A stretch of 64,000 nt of DNA, from positions 1,054,001 to 1,118,000 of the forward strand of contig JANUWF010001819.1 in the NCBI GenBank assembly GCA_026120185.1, written 5' to 3'. The number at the start of each line of letters is the position of its first letter. Within the stretch, counting starts at the first letter, position 1. Below are positions 37,757 to 49,089 of the stretch, piece by piece. The DNA comes from Voacanga thouarsii (Eukaryota > Streptophyta > Magnoliopsida > Gentianales > Apocynaceae). The notes beneath the pieces were generated by a model. The model did no database searches. It was not told the DNA's origin and saw only the letters and a program-made list of their open reading frames with translations. The translations under genes and the position numbers were made by a program.

Positions 37757-38070
37757 CCACTCACTGGCTAAAGGGAAGTCATTCATCCTTTGAAAATCAT
37801 AACACAATAACCTATACATAATGAGATTTCCATTCTCATTAATCACTTAAGAACAAACATTTATGTGTTAAATAACTCATAATCCATACCATACTGTGAA
37901 GAACCATCATTCACATGGATCACTTACTTGAACATAATGTGGTCTTTCCAAACAAGAATTGTGTACAAATAAAATATAAATTCACAAATAAATTTTGAGA
38001 ATAAATTATTTTATTATTAAATTTGATAATTACATCAGATAAACTAGTCTAGAGGGCATATATTCCAACA

Positions 38071-38083
38071 ATCTCCCACTTGC
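38071..38083 (-). other. Polypurine tract of the Copia element
   Basis: Minus strand GCAAGTGGGAGAT immediately before the 3' LTR start TGTTGGAATA; a standard Copia plus-strand primer. Confidence 0.88.
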
Positions 38084-38092
38084 ACTCTAAGA

Positions 38093-38804
38093 CTAAGAAA
38101 GCCGATAGGTGCCCACCCTTATGGTGTCTAAGTGTCTCTTGAAGACTCTCTCAGCTAAAGGCTTGGTGAAGGGATCTGCTAGGTTGTTCTGCAAGGCTAT
38201 CTGTTCTACCACGATTTCTTGTCTTTGAATGAAATCTTGGATCAGGTGGTACATCCTCTGGATGCATGTGTTTTCCCTTCTTATGGTTCTTGGGTTCTTT
38301 GGAATACTTCTTCTGGAGTCAGACTGCTTCTGTAGATGCTTCCAAAACTGCCACATACTCAGCTTCCATGATTAAGTTAGCAATACAAGATTGCTTGATA
38401 CTCCTCCATGAAACAGTTCCTCCAGACAAGGTAAAGACATATCTACTTGTGGATTTTCTCTCATCCTTACCTGCCTAGAAATTTGAGTCTGTGTATTCAG
38501 TAGGAACCAAGTCGTCAGCCTTGTAAACCAGCATATAATCTTTCGAATCATTGAGGTACTTGAGAATATATTTTATAGCTTGCCAATGAACCTCCCCAGG
38601 ATTTAACTGATATCTGCTAACTAAGCCTACGGTGAAGGAGATATCTAGCCTAGTGCACAGCATGGCGTATATGAGACTTCCCACAGCCAAAACATAGGGA
38701 ATCCTACTCATCCTGTCTTTTTTCTCTTGAGACTTAGGACAATCATTAGAATAAAAAGACAACCCATGTATGCGAGGGATTAGATCTCCCATGCATGAGT
38801 CCAT
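38093..38804 (-). pseudogene. pol: RNase H of the Copia element
   Basis: Two open stretches. The first (38804-38475) has YVLAVGSLIYAMLCTRLDIS, the end of the Copia reverse transcriptase, and KYILKYLNDSKDYMLVYK, then TEYTDSNF, where the last residue pair is normally Asp-Phe, so the site reads DSNF. A TAG follows at once. The second stretch carries KSTSRYVF, then a frameshift leads to IALQNNLADPFTKPLAERVF, the Copia RNase H end. The gene stops ~10 bp before the purine tract. Confidence 0.87.
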
Positions 38805-39590
38805 ACTAAACTAGGCCAGCATCTTGTCAATGTATGTCATTTGAGATAATCCTAACATTCTCTTCTTCCTATTTCTAAGAAGCTTAATCCCGAGAATGTA
38901 ACTGGCTTCTCCAAAATCCTTCATACTAAATTGACTAGACAACCAAACCTTAGTAGATAACAATGTTCCTATATCATTTTCAATGAGTAGAATGTCATTC
39001 ATATATAGGATAAGAAAAACCACATTTTTGCCTTCCAATTTCCTGTACATGCATGGTTCATCCTCGTTTTGAATGAAACCGTAAAAATTTATAGTCTCAT
39101 CAAAATGAATGTTCCATATTCTAGATGCCTACTTAAGTCCATAAATGGACTTCTTAAGTTTGCAAACCATATGTTCTTGGCCTTTAGCAATAAAACCTTC
39201 TGGTTGGGACATATAGATGTTTTCGTTAAGATGGCCATTAAGAAATGCTGTCTTGACATCTATTTGCCATATCTCATAGTCAAAATGACATGCAATGGTA
39301 AGGAGGATACGGATGGACTTAAGCATGGCTACTGGGGAAAAGGTTTCATCATAATCGATTCCCTCTTTCTGAGTATACCCTTTTGCCACAAGCCTAACTT
39401 TGAAGGTTTTCACATTTCCATCCGCTCCCCTCTTCCTCTTGTATAGCCACTTATACCTAATGGGTTTTATCCCTTCAGGTAAAGCTACAAGATCCCAAAC
39501 CTGATTGAAGTACATAGACTCAATCTCCGCTTTCTTTGTTTCATGCCATTTATTTGCATCAGCATCAGCAATAGCCTCCTCGTATCTAGT
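38805..39590 (-). pseudogene. pol: Reverse transcriptase of the Copia element, active site altered
   Basis: The open run 39515-39129 has KPIRYKWLYKRKRGADGNVK, AKGYTQKEGIDYDETFSPVA, DVKTAFLNGHLNENIYM and VCKLKKSIYGLK, all in normal order. A TAG replaces the next codon, then the frame goes on (39050-38811) with VFLILYMNDILLI. The catalytic YVDD is YMND here (38994-39005), so one metal-binding Asp is Asn. SQFSMKDFGEASYILGIKL follows. The break after YGLK at a position usually Gln fits a CAG-to-TAG change. Confidence 0.9.
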
Positions 39591-40650
39591 AGGATCTTAT
39601 TCCTAATGGTTAGAGACTAGCTCGAAAGCCTCTCCTGTCCATCTTTCTAGAACTCTAGATATCCTCGCACTACGATGAAGCTCCGTTTGTACGGGTTCTT
39701 GAGGCTGTGCCTCTTCTTGTTTCATAATCGGGTCTGAAGAAGTTGATTCCGAAAATAACTTCCCCTCGAGTTCCAACCTTGTTGAACCTTTTGTGGAAGT
39801 ACTTTGACCATCCTCCAAGTATCTAGCATTAGTACTTATTAGTAATTTCTACTTCTTGGTATGATAAAATTAACTTCCGTTTGTCCTTTTTGGATAATCA
39901 ACAAAGTAGCATAATTCTAATCTTGGTTCTTGCTTATCTCTCTTGATCAGTACATAAGCTAGATAGCCTCATATCCTGAGAAGATTTAAACTTGGCTTAT
40001 GCCCAATCCACATCTTATAGAATGTCCTAGGTACTAACTTAGAAGGCACCAAGTTCAGAATGTATGTCGCTGTTTCCAAGGCATATCCCCAAAAAGAGAC
40101 CGAAAGAGTAGTATGAGACGTCATGCTTCAGACTATTTCCATTAATGTCCTATTCCTTCTCTAAGATACTCCATTCTGTTGGGGTGTACTCAGCATAAAG
40201 AGTTGGGATACTATCTCATGATGTACTATGTAATCCTCAAACTCACCGAGGAGGTACTCTTCACCACGATCCAATCGTAAGGTTTTATCAAATTACCTGT
40301 CTGACGCTCCACTTCAGCCTTAAACTCTTTAAACTTGTTAAAAGAGTCAGACTTGCACTTTATTAGGTAGACATAACCAAACCTTGTACAATCATTTGTG
40401 AAAGTGATGAAGTACTCAAATCCCCCTCTAGATTATGTAGATAAAGGACCACACACGTCAATATGAACAAGGCCCAATATCTCTTTGGCTCTATTAGCCT
40501 TTTGGGTGAACGGCCTTTTGGTCATTTTTCCCATAAGGCAAGATTCACACTGAGGCCAACTTTCCAATCTTAATGAGCCCAAGGGCCCATCATGGATTAA
40601 CCCCTGAATCCTGATTGAGTTAATATGATTCAACCTTAGATGTCAAAGAT
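39591..40650 (-). pseudogene. pol: Integrase of the Copia element
   Basis: The GAG_pre-integrase block and zinc-binding region can be read at 40633-40433: LRLNHINSIRIQGLIHDGP and PQCESCLMGKMTKRPF, then GLVHIDVCGPLST with the first catalytic Asp. A stop follows; YFITFTNDCTRFGYVYLI continues. Further on (40330-40100) the core is scrambled by stops and frameshifts. The 39818-39603 stretch (QPQEPVQTELHRSARISR) is the acidic/hydrophilic linker that precedes the reverse transcriptase in Copia polyproteins. Confidence 0.82.
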
Positions 40651-41094
40651 ATGAGTCATTGATATTGGTCTTTCTCTTCTTACTTAAAGGTTCAGATTGA
40701 GCGTTATTTATTTTATTATTTATAGGATTTAAAAATAATAAGTTTCCATACATGTGCCCTGTACATAAAATTTCTCAATTTCTACTGATAGCAATACCAG
40801 AATGGAAAGAAATAGAATATCCATGATTTATTAATTTGCAACTGAAATTAAATTCTGTCTAAAATTAGGTACATATAAAATATTCTTTAATATAACTACT
40901 TTATTACAATAAAAAATAAGATCCAGCTCTCCCTCTACAAGGGCCCATACTCGTGCTCCATTTCCTACTCATATTCCATGCTCGCCCTTTTGGAGTCTTT
41001 TTATCTTCCTAAACCCCTGCAAGGAGTTTTAGATATGATCAATGGCACCAAAATCAACAATCCAAGTGGAAATTGATCAAACCATTGAAATTGA
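40651..41094 (-). pseudogene. Protease region of the Copia element
   Basis: On the minus strand just after the zinc knuckle, STWIVDFGAIDHI holds the protease site with DFG where DSG/DTG is normal; a stop follows. LYVPNFRQNLISV, a block usual near the end of Copia protease, is seen near 40840. Catalysis is unlikely with Phe in place of Ser/Thr. Confidence 0.65.
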
Positions 41095-41914
41095 CTCTAG
41101 ATAGAGAACAATGCCTGTAGTGTTTTTCTTAGCCTGAAGTTCTGGACACTCCTTTTTCTAGTGTCCTTTCTGACCGCACTTGAAGTATTTGCCTTTAGGC
41201 TTGTTGGGCTGGTTCTTGGGCTGGGCCGGTGCATTTCCCTTCTTCTTCTTGAACTTCCTAGGCTTAGGCCCAGTTCTGGAAGAAAAAGTCCTAACAATCA
41301 TAGCCTTGGACTATGGCTTCATGACCTTCTCTTCCACCTGAAACTCTTTCATTAATTATGTTAAACTCATGTTTAACTTATTCATGTTATAATTTAACTT
41401 GAACTAAGTATAAGAGCCTAGAAGAGATTCGAGAACCATGTCCACTTGGCTCTCGGGGTCAATTTCAGCCCCTAAGACTTTTGCTTCCTAGAAAGTAGCA
41501 ATCATCTTGAGCATATACTTTCTAATTGATGCTCCCTCAGCCATTTTAGTGTTGGTGATCATCCTAATAGCCTCCTGCCTTGCAGGCCAGCTCTTATCTG
41601 CGAACCTCGTGGCTAGTGATTGACTAATGTTGTACGCAGTAGCCATGTGCTCGTGTTTAGACTAGAGCATATTAGACATGGAGGCTAACATGTAATATCG
41701 AGCCATCTCATTGGCATTCTTCCATGCTTTCTCAACCTCTCACTCCTCAGTGGTGGAACCCTTTCCGATAACAAGAAAGTGTCAAAGAGGACATATTTAT
41801 ACTCTTCAGCAGTGAGTATTATGTCTCTTTTTTTTAGTCCACATAGTTTGGACTCGTTAGCTTATTCTCACGGAGAAAAACGGCCAAAGGACTAAAAGAA
41901 TCTCCACCAACCAT
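41095..41914 (-). pseudogene. gag: gag of the Copia element
   Basis: Starts MVGGDSFSPLAVFLRENKL at 41914 on the minus strand; a TAA comes after ~26 codons where Trp is usual. RDIILTAEEYKYVLF follows, a UBN2-type Copia gag block. Toward the end comes a basic stretch (GPKPRKFKKKKGNAPAQPKN) and a zinc knuckle at 41144-41190 in which the first Cys is Tyr (YFKCGQKGH) and the aromatic after His is a TAG. Several frameshifts lie in between (41380-41760). Confidence 0.78.
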
Positions 41915-43057
41915 TTTTGAAAAATCAAAAAATAAAAGAAAACTCAGTTTGTGAAAAATAAAATAATTTGTGAATTTATCCTCATATTAAATTCGATAAT
42001 AGTTAACCCTATTACTATTATCTTTAATATGATTAATTTGGCTCTTAGAAAAACTGACATAGCTTCTTGGGAAGAATAATAGTTTTCTAAGCTAAGTGTA
42101 TTAACCACAACAAATTAATTTCTGTTTTAGGTAATGATCTAGAAGATAACTCCATCTGGGATGACCGTTTCTTCTAATTTTCTTTGGACATGCCTCGCAC
42201 TATAACCTCCAACGTGGGCTGGCCGAACATAGCATGTGTCTCGAGTTATTAATTATATCCATCCATTAGTTCTAGGTCCTTGTGGTATCTCCATCCTATA
42301 TGGGTTCACTCCCAAGATAACGCGAAGATAACCACGATCTCTAATGAGGATCATGATAGAAGCTGTGAGGCCGTTGAAATCCATCTCCCATATATTATTT
42401 AAAATAAGGATTTTCTTGAAAAATATCTTTTAAAAATTTCAATTAAGTTTTCTTTTAACTCAAAAATAAAATATCTAAACCCATAAAATTTCTATGTCAA
42501 GGTTTATACCCTTTGAGAATTTTTTCATGGATTAATTTTATTTAAGTTAATAAACTTAATAATTTCAAAATTTTCCAATAAAATTTTCGAGAGATTTTGA
42601 TCTCAAGTTTAATTAAACAAAAATAATTTTTCTTGTTATTCAATTAAAATGGTTTTCTCTTTTAATTCACAAAAATATCTAAATCCAATATATTTTTTAT
42701 GCCAAGGATAAAATTCTTTCAGAAAACAACCAAGAATTAATTTTTGTTCGAATTAAAATTAACCATGTTATTTAAGAAAAATGTTTTTCTTTGTCAAAAA
42801 TTCCAAAAGACTCTGGTCTTTGAGAAAACGTGCACATAGGGTACAAAAAGAAATAAGCATGCTAGAAAACTGTAAACGTTTTAATACTTTTCTATTCTTT
42901 TAACCTAAGTGTCCAAATAAAAAAATTAAATATATTAATTAATTAATGGTCTTATTTAATCCTAAATTTCCTTTACTATTATTTTTCATGCAAAAATATT
43001 TAAAGAATATTAACTATTGCAATAAAAATAACTTCCCCTAGTATGAGACCAAAACAA

Positions 43058-43092
<35 letters not shown>

Positions 43093-43739
43093 GTATTATT
43101 ATTATTATTATTATTTTTATATATCGGGTCCAGTGCACCCATCATAATGAATCATGACCAATGGGAAAACCCATGGGCCACGATCTCGGCAGGTGCCCGA
43201 GACCCAGCCCTCGCCCCACCCACTGCCACTGTCAAAATCACTGACCGCAGCAATTTCCATTTTGCAAATTGCAAATTGGAGAATTGCTTCCTCGCAAAAG
43301 CCATGCTTCCTCGTGCAGCGCCAAGAAGTTAAGGCTTCCGCGAGGAGGCTTCTGCGAGGAGGCTTTCCTTGCTAAGGGATGCGGCTTGCGGCTCCAAGCC
43401 GCAGCCGGCTCGGCTTCTCTCACAGATATCGGTTTGGCTCGGCTTCATGGCTGGCCCTTCTTCTCCAACTTTCTCTATGAATTGCAGACGACTCTGGATG
43501 CGGTTTTTTCTATCGATTTCGATCAAAACTCATCTAAACAATCGCCTATGCCCTTAAAAACACTGGGCTTACACTATATTTATGAAAGCAATCAAAATAC
43601 AGTGTTCCTATACTTCAACTTACAAAGTTTACAGTGAAACTACCCAAACTAGAAAATACGAAGGATCATAGATTTCATCCAAAACAAATTTTTTCTTGTG
43701 CTAGTTAAGCCTAGCATGCTTCCTACATTTTCCAAAGCA
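41915..43739 (-). other. Leader of the Copia element with microsatellite and GC-rich block
   Basis: Between primer site and gag. It contains (AAT)n running into (ATT)n at 43058-43115, an inverted pair able to fold on itself, and a GC-rich block (43140-43440) with tandem CGAGGAGGCTTCTG-like pieces and the palindromic GCGGCTTGCGGCTCCAAGCC. The GC-rich block opens chance frames on both strands (43147-43637); none has a recognised motif. The leader is unusually long (1.8 kb), so part of it may be inserted or captured DNA. Confidence 0.6.
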
Positions 43740-43755
43740 TAGCTCCGATACCAAT
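43740..43755 (-). other. Primer-binding site of the Copia element, tRNA-Met type
   Basis: Minus strand TTGGTATCGGAGCT, just after the 5' LTR end. It matches the tRNA-iMet-complementary TGGTATCAGAGC except for one A-to-G change. Confidence 0.85.
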
Positions 43756-45601
43756 TGAAGGCTAAAAATGGCAAAACTGATAAAATTGAAAGTATGCTTA
43801 CAGAACGAAAAATTTTACCTCTGTGTTTCAATGACCCTTTTCACACTGAAGAAGATGTCTGTACAAGGATGCTTGAACCTATTGGATCATGTCCTTGTAA
43901 ACATCGACTTCGTCTCATTCATGCGAAGCTTTTGAGCTTCCGAAATGGTGCCCTTTCTTTTGCCGATGAAAGCTCAAAGTAGTGGGTTTCACTTGGCCTC
44001 TGTGTTTCAAAATGGGTTTGTTCTGTACAAGATGAACAACGAAGAGCACCCCCTTCATTTGCTTTTCACTTGATTTTTATCAATTCCAATCCATCACCGA
44101 GGGAGAGAAACCAGCAGCATGAAAACAAAAAGCAGTTATGCTTTCTGCTATCCTTCACGCAAAACAACACAAGATCCATCCTGTGTAGTTTTTATTTTTT
44201 TAATTTTAATTAATTAATTAATTTTTTAAATTTTATTTTACCCTTGGTCTTATTCATTGGGCCAGATAAAATTATTTATTCTTAGGCTTTGAACACCCAT
44301 AAATAATAAATCTTAATTATTTATTTTTTAGGCTTAATCAAACAGCCCAATAAATAATTAACAAGCCCAAATAGACCAATATAAAATAATATTCTATTTA
44401 TCTAGTTTATATCTACATTAATTTTCTAATTATTCAATCTGGGTCTTGGGCCCTGAATAAATTGAATAATTAAGTAACCAATTAAACTAGATAAAATATA
44501 TACTCCCTCTCGGGTCTATTATTTTATTCTAGTCCAATAATAATTTAGACTAATAAAATAAAATAAAACTCATAATTATCAAGACCAATTCCTTAGCCCA
44601 AATCTATCTGGACTTAAGAGCCATTCCGGGGATCAAAAGACACATCTCATTGGCTATTAAAATGACCAAAATACCCCTACTATATAAATAGCTATATTTT
44701 ACATTTTAAATATTTTCTAGTATCACCATAAGGAAATATTGACCCTAAAAATAATATTGCGTTACCAAAGTCTTCGACCTATAGGTGTAATAACTAAAAT
44801 GCCCCTCTACACATCGTTGTGCATTTAGAGAGGAAGAGTGTACTAACACCTCTCTAATAGATATCTACCATCCTTAAACCTCTAATCTAATGATCTATGA
44901 CTCCTGCAATATTTTCACTTTCTAAGAGAGCTATCTTAAAGTAAACATCCAAGTCATGTTCCCCAAGACCCTAGATAATTAGATAATTTGAACAATCACA
45001 AGGGGCGATGTAGCGCAGAAACTATCTTGTGCAAGTCTGTCTTAACTAACTAGTCACATATACCAAACATACAAGTATATCGGCTCTACGAAAGAACCTC
45101 AACTACAGTATATCAAAATATATGCTTCTAACTTCGTTAAACCACCAACTCATACTCAAGCAGTAGAGTTTTAGTCCATGCTGTAGCAGTAATAGTTTGG
45201 GTTTCTTCTAAATAGTACTTTTAGAAACCACTATTACATGTCCTGTTCTATGTATTTGAAATACGCTCGTGCTATGAAGTGAGTGGACCAGTCACTGGCT
45301 AAAGGTAAACCATTCCCCATTTGGAATTCATAATACAATAACCTATACATGATGAGATTCCCATTCTCATCAATCGGTTAAGAACAAACATTTATGTGTT
45401 AAGTAACTCGTGATCCATACCTTACTGGGAAAAACCACCATGTACATAGATCACTTTATTAAACACAATGGATCCTTTCCAAATGAAAATCATGCACAAA
45501 TAAAATGTAAATTCACAAATAAATTTTGAGAATTCATTCTTTTATTAATAAATTCGATAATTATATCTGATAAACTAGTCTAGAGGGCATATATTCCAAT
45601 A
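43756..45601 (-). repeat. 5' LTR of the Copia element (right)
   Basis: About 1.85 kb. On the minus strand it runs from TATTGGAATATATGCCC at 45601 (first G of TG changed to A) to a CCTTCA end at 43756. Collinear with the interrupted 3' LTR. Confidence 0.88.
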
Positions 45602-45606
45602 CCAAA

Positions 45607-47207
45607 AGATATTGAAACTTGAAAAAAAGAAAACGAAGCGTATCCAAGAATAATTTATTCCTGCCTACAAGATAAAACATACATAAAAGTACAAAGAAAA
45701 TAATTGCACAATAAAACACAACAAAAAGAAAACACACTAAAGAAAAATACTAACAAAAATCCTAAGGAAGCTAATAAAGACACGATTCACTCCCCCACAC
45801 TTAAGTTGGAAAATACTTTCCTTATTGGGAAGGGGATAAAAAGACACCTAACTAGAAAACTAAATTAATCAAGGCAAGATAAGACAATGACATAAAGGTC
45901 TAAAGGAAACCACAATCAAAACAAACTCAAAGTAAAGATAGAAACTTTTTCCACTCATTATGCTTCCTAATCACTCATTTGTAAAAGATATTAAAGCTTA
46001 TAGGCAAAAGAAGACATGATGAAAGTAGAGAGAAAGGAGGTTTTTGAAAAGGGTGAGGTTTAGAAAATAATTTTGTTCCAAAAAGTTAAATCTATGAACC
46101 CCATGCCCTCTTACTTCGTTACACACATAAATCATGTTTTGAACAATGGAATTCACATGGTGTCTAAAGAATGCATCAACATGAAAGTTACTTATTAACC
46201 CTTCAAAAGACTTGTCACAATGAAGCTTACCCTTTAAACCTAGTAATGTAGCACCTAAATATGGGATCGAGAAATTCTTGCTTTGCAATATATGGTCTAC
46301 AAAATTTAAGTTACCTCTCCTTGATTGGGGTGAAGAGTAAAATTCTCCAACATCCTTCAAGAACTTCGTATGATATAGTGTTGAATGATCCAACTTCTTG
46401 AGATATGTTAAACTGAACACATCATCAATGGCATCATTAGGCTCTTTGAATCAAGAGGTGCCTAAAAAAGAGAAATTAGAATTAGAGCATAAATTAGAAT
46501 CAAAGATTTCCCTCACCACATTTTCTAATTGTTCCCTATGGCCTCTCTCTTCTTCTTGGGGGTTTTCGTTTTTAGATACATAGGCCTTATCATTTATAGG
46601 ACACAATTGTCCTCCAATTTTCTCTAAGAATGGATCTAAAAAACATCATTGCATCTTTTTGGGGGAGAATCAACGCCGCCTCATTCAATGTATCTACTGC
46701 TAACTCTTTACTGTTAAAGGTCCCCTGTTTTTGTGCGAAATTTGATTTATTTGATACGATTCTCCCTTGAATCTCCAACGATCTTAGCTATTTGGTTTCT
46801 TTGATGGCTCAATTATTGGGAAGCTTCCTCATAGTACTTTATAGATGACTTTGTGTTGGCAACAAAAGAATTTACTAACGTTTCAAGTGACGTCTCACTT
46901 AAAACATTATTCTGAGTTGTATTCTTGTCAATCTATCATCATTGTAGCTCCTATGATTTTGCGTCCAATTCCATGTACTTTTCCAAGAATAATTGTCTAT
47001 GATGATCTCAACCTCACATTAAAAGAAATAAAAAAAATCAAATCGCAAAGAAAAAAAATAGTAAAAATTCAAACAAATAAAAAACAAAAGCATAAACTAA
47101 TACAAAGACCAAAATATTAACAAAGTATCTCAAAATAAAAGTTAATGATATTTATAAATATAATAAAGGCTAAATCAACAAGACTCGACTATTTTTTACA
47201 GTGCCAA
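45607..47207 (-). pseudogene. Internal region of the non-autonomous element with an unrecognised 140-aa frame
   Basis: The minus strand holds an open frame at 46420-45998, preceded in the same phase by ~10 further codons (NDAIDDV). It includes LDHSTLYHTKFLKDVGEFYS, RGNLNFVDHILQSKNFSIPY and VRGHGVHRFNFLEQ. I do not recognise the family. A shorter frame (46778-46590) is acidic-amphipathic and also unknown. The content (His, Phe, Leu, no DNA-binding motif) is unlike gag or pol, so it may be the single protein of this element or captured host sequence. A purine-rich tract, minus ACTTAAGTGTGGGGGAGTG, lies near 45785-45805. Confidence 0.45.
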
Positions 47208-47225
47208 TCCCTGACAACAGCGCTA
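47208..47225 (-). other. Primer-binding site, tRNA-Asp type, degenerate
   Basis: Minus strand TAGCGCTGTTGTCAGGGA, seven bases from the LTR. It matches 14 of 18 bases of the tRNA-Asp site used by Athila-type elements, TGGCGCCGTTGCCGGGGA; all four differences are C-to-T or G-to-A. Confidence 0.8.
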
Positions 47226-47231
47226 AAAACT

Positions 47232-48801
47232 TGATTTGTGTTTTTGAGTATAGGAAATATCACCAATAAATTACACAATTAATAAAATTTTAATTAAAAT
47301 GCTAAACATTCAACCACATATATAGGCAAGTATATCCATCATGTAGCATAGGGAATAGCAAGTATCGAATCTCCAGGAACTTAGGCTCCTATCTTACTTT
47401 ACCTAAATTTTTATTATTTAGCTCACAAAATAAAAGAAATAGAAGTAAATAACCTACTAACCTAATATACTAGAGAATAAAATAAGTTCGCATAAGAATA
47501 GTCACAAGGATAATTAAGGAGTAAGAGTAAGGAGAAAAAACATGTAAGTAGATAGAAATTCTTGAAGACATGACAATAATTGATTAGTAATTATCACAAT
47601 TAATTACCATCTTGGAATCTTGAAGGAATAAAAGAGATTTCACTTCTTTCCCAAGTCATAGATTCACTATCTTTCTAGCTAATTTTGTAGATTTCCCAAT
47701 CTTACTAAAACAACCAAAAAGATGCATAAAGAATAATTCCTTAAAAAATGCCCCTATTTTCTAGGTGATATTAAAGCATGAAATCAATCAATGTCCCTAT
47801 GCTCTAGATAACATTAATAGACCTTTGATTACTCAAGTTCAACTCTTAACCTTCTTTCTTAAGTTAGCCAAGAAAACAAATATAGAATTAATTAAATTGA
47901 ATCCTCTTCTAATCTTCTTTCCATTGTTAATTAGAAAGAAAAGTCAATCAATCAGTTCACTAAATAAATCCAGTAACCAAATTCTAAGAATAATAATCAA
48001 TTGATCAAATAGCCTAAATCAATACAAAATTATGAATCTAAATATATCTTCTAAATACAATTAAAACAATTAAAACTCAAATTGTCAATAAGTTACAAAA
48101 AACAGAAAAAAATCACTCATAGATAAGTAAGCCTTCTTTTTCTTCCTTGAAACCTTCTTGATCAATCTTCTTTCCTTCTCCAAAAGTCTCATTGATCCTC
48201 CTAAATCTTGGTGCTTAATTCAACTTTCTAGGAGTTTTATGATTGTATAGAGTAAAAAACTAATTCAATAGGTATTAATCTCATATATTTATAGGAGTTC
48301 TAGTTACTAAAAAGTTAATATACTAGTCCTAATTTGTTTCCAAATCAATTTCCAAAAGATTTCAACATAAGTTGTCAAGTTTTGTTCAAAAACTCCTTTT
48401 TCATGTCAAATTCCCAACATAAAACTAGCCTTTGCTCATCCGAAATAGCTGGTGCCAGTTGTATTATGCCTTTTTACATTTGGGCAGCCTTGAGCTGGTA
48501 TCGGCTCAACCTCCTGAGCCAGGACCAGTTCAAATCTATCCAGGTGCTGAAAGTACTCCGTTTTGGTACTTTTTCGAGCAGAAAGTTGCCGAAAATCTTC
48601 CCATGCACATAGTAACATTGGTGGCCTTTTGTTTTGATCTTTTTACATGTTTTTGTGATTCGTTTCATCACTTTTTCATTAATCATCAATCTACACAAAT
48701 ATATGTATCAAAATGAGGAGAAACAATGGCATTTAATCTAAAAATTAAGGATATGTTCTCTACAAATGGCTTCAAAATATGTGCACAATCAGCCCCTATC
48801 A
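47232..48801 (-). repeat. 5' LTR of the non-autonomous element (right)
   Basis: About 1.57 kb, collinear with 29317-30799; plus-strand edges TGATTTGTGTTTTTGAG and AGCCCCTATCA. Differences from the other copy are frequent, so the element is old. Confidence 0.88.
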
Positions 48802-48806
48802 CGTAC
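48802..48806 (+). repeat. Target-site duplication of the non-autonomous element, right copy
   Basis: CGTAC, matching CCTAC at 29312-29316 except for one base. Confidence 0.7.
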
Positions 48807-49076
48807 TAAATCAGAAATACAAATACCAAATACTTTAATGACAATGTCTTTTGATGATAAATTTGAACTAGATAGAACATATCTAAAACAATTATGGAAT
48901 AGACCTTGTAATCAATTAAAATTTGATAGGTACTTTGCTACGGTAAAACTAGTTGAACGACTTAGACTTAGAGAAAAATATTATTCTAACTTAAAAAAAT
49001 TTAGAAAACATTTAGACTTTTTTGATTGGCATGAATATTTAGGAAAATATAATCAACTCAAATCAATAAATAATTA
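48807..49076 (+). pseudogene. Caulimovirid copy A: movement protein, 3' part
   Basis: Plus strand, resumes the gene cut at 29316. It begins KSEIQIPNTLMTMSFDDKF and continues with LKQLWNRPCNQLKFDRYFA, KLVERLRLREKYYSNLKKF and DFFDWHEYLGKYNQLK to a stop at 49074-49076. The charged, Lys/Arg-rich helix-like composition suits the C-terminal part of a caulimovirid movement protein. No stop interrupts this part. The assignment to the same gene rests on the target duplication and the reading phase at the junction. Confidence 0.7.
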
Positions 49077-49089
49077 ATTTGGAGTTGAC

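Larger units (their letters stand above)
31911..38070 (-). repeat. 3' LTR of the Copia element (left), interrupted
   Basis: Two parts, 31911-33427 and 37757-38070, make ~1.83 kb when the Tekay-type solo LTR and one copy of its target duplication are left out. It is collinear with 43756-45601; for example CAGAACRAAAAATTTTACCTC lies at 31960 and 43801. On the minus strand it begins TGTTGGAATATATGCCC at 38070. Confidence 0.88.
31911..45601 (-). mobile_element. Ty1/copia retrotransposon, degenerate, with a solo LTR inserted in its 3' LTR
   Basis: Minus orientation. 5' LTR 45601-43756, primer site 43740-43755, gag from 41914, protease, integrase, reverse transcriptase, RNase H to 38093, purine tract 38083-38071, then 3' LTR 38070-31911 interrupted by 33428-37751. 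Integrase before reverse transcriptase is the Copia order. Lineage within Copia is uncertain; the ~1.8-kb LTRs would suit an Angela- or Tork-like group. Stops, frameshifts and lost catalytic residues make it inactive. Confidence 0.9.
29317..48801 (-). mobile_element. Non-autonomous LTR retrotransposon (LARD-like), split by later insertions
   Basis: Two LTRs of ~1.5 kb in the same orientation (29317-30799 and 47232-48801) bound an internal region that totals only ~2.7 kb once the Copia element (31911-45601) is removed. On the minus strand the element reads: 5' LTR starting TGATAGGGGCTGATTG at 48801, primer site at 47208-47225, internal DNA, a purine-rich tract, then the 3' LTR starting TGATAGGGGCTAACTG at 30799. 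No reverse transcriptase, protease or integrase is present, so it must have moved with enzymes of another element. The tRNA-Asp-type primer site and the GAGGACAAGCAAAG motif before the 3' LTR are features shared with Athila/Tat-type gypsy elements. Confidence 0.85.

Noticed and set aside
39069..39446. 125-codon plus-strand frame
   Set aside because: Shadow of the Copia reverse transcriptase, which reads on the minus strand with all its motifs.
43147..43637. Several frames on both strands of the GC-rich block
   Set aside because: GC-rich DNA lacks stops in all frames; no motif or codon bias singles out one frame.
48334..48716. Overlapping 92- and 94-codon frames with a WAALSWYRLN stretch
   Set aside because: They lie inside an LTR, overlap one another and minus-strand frames, and are not open in the other LTR.
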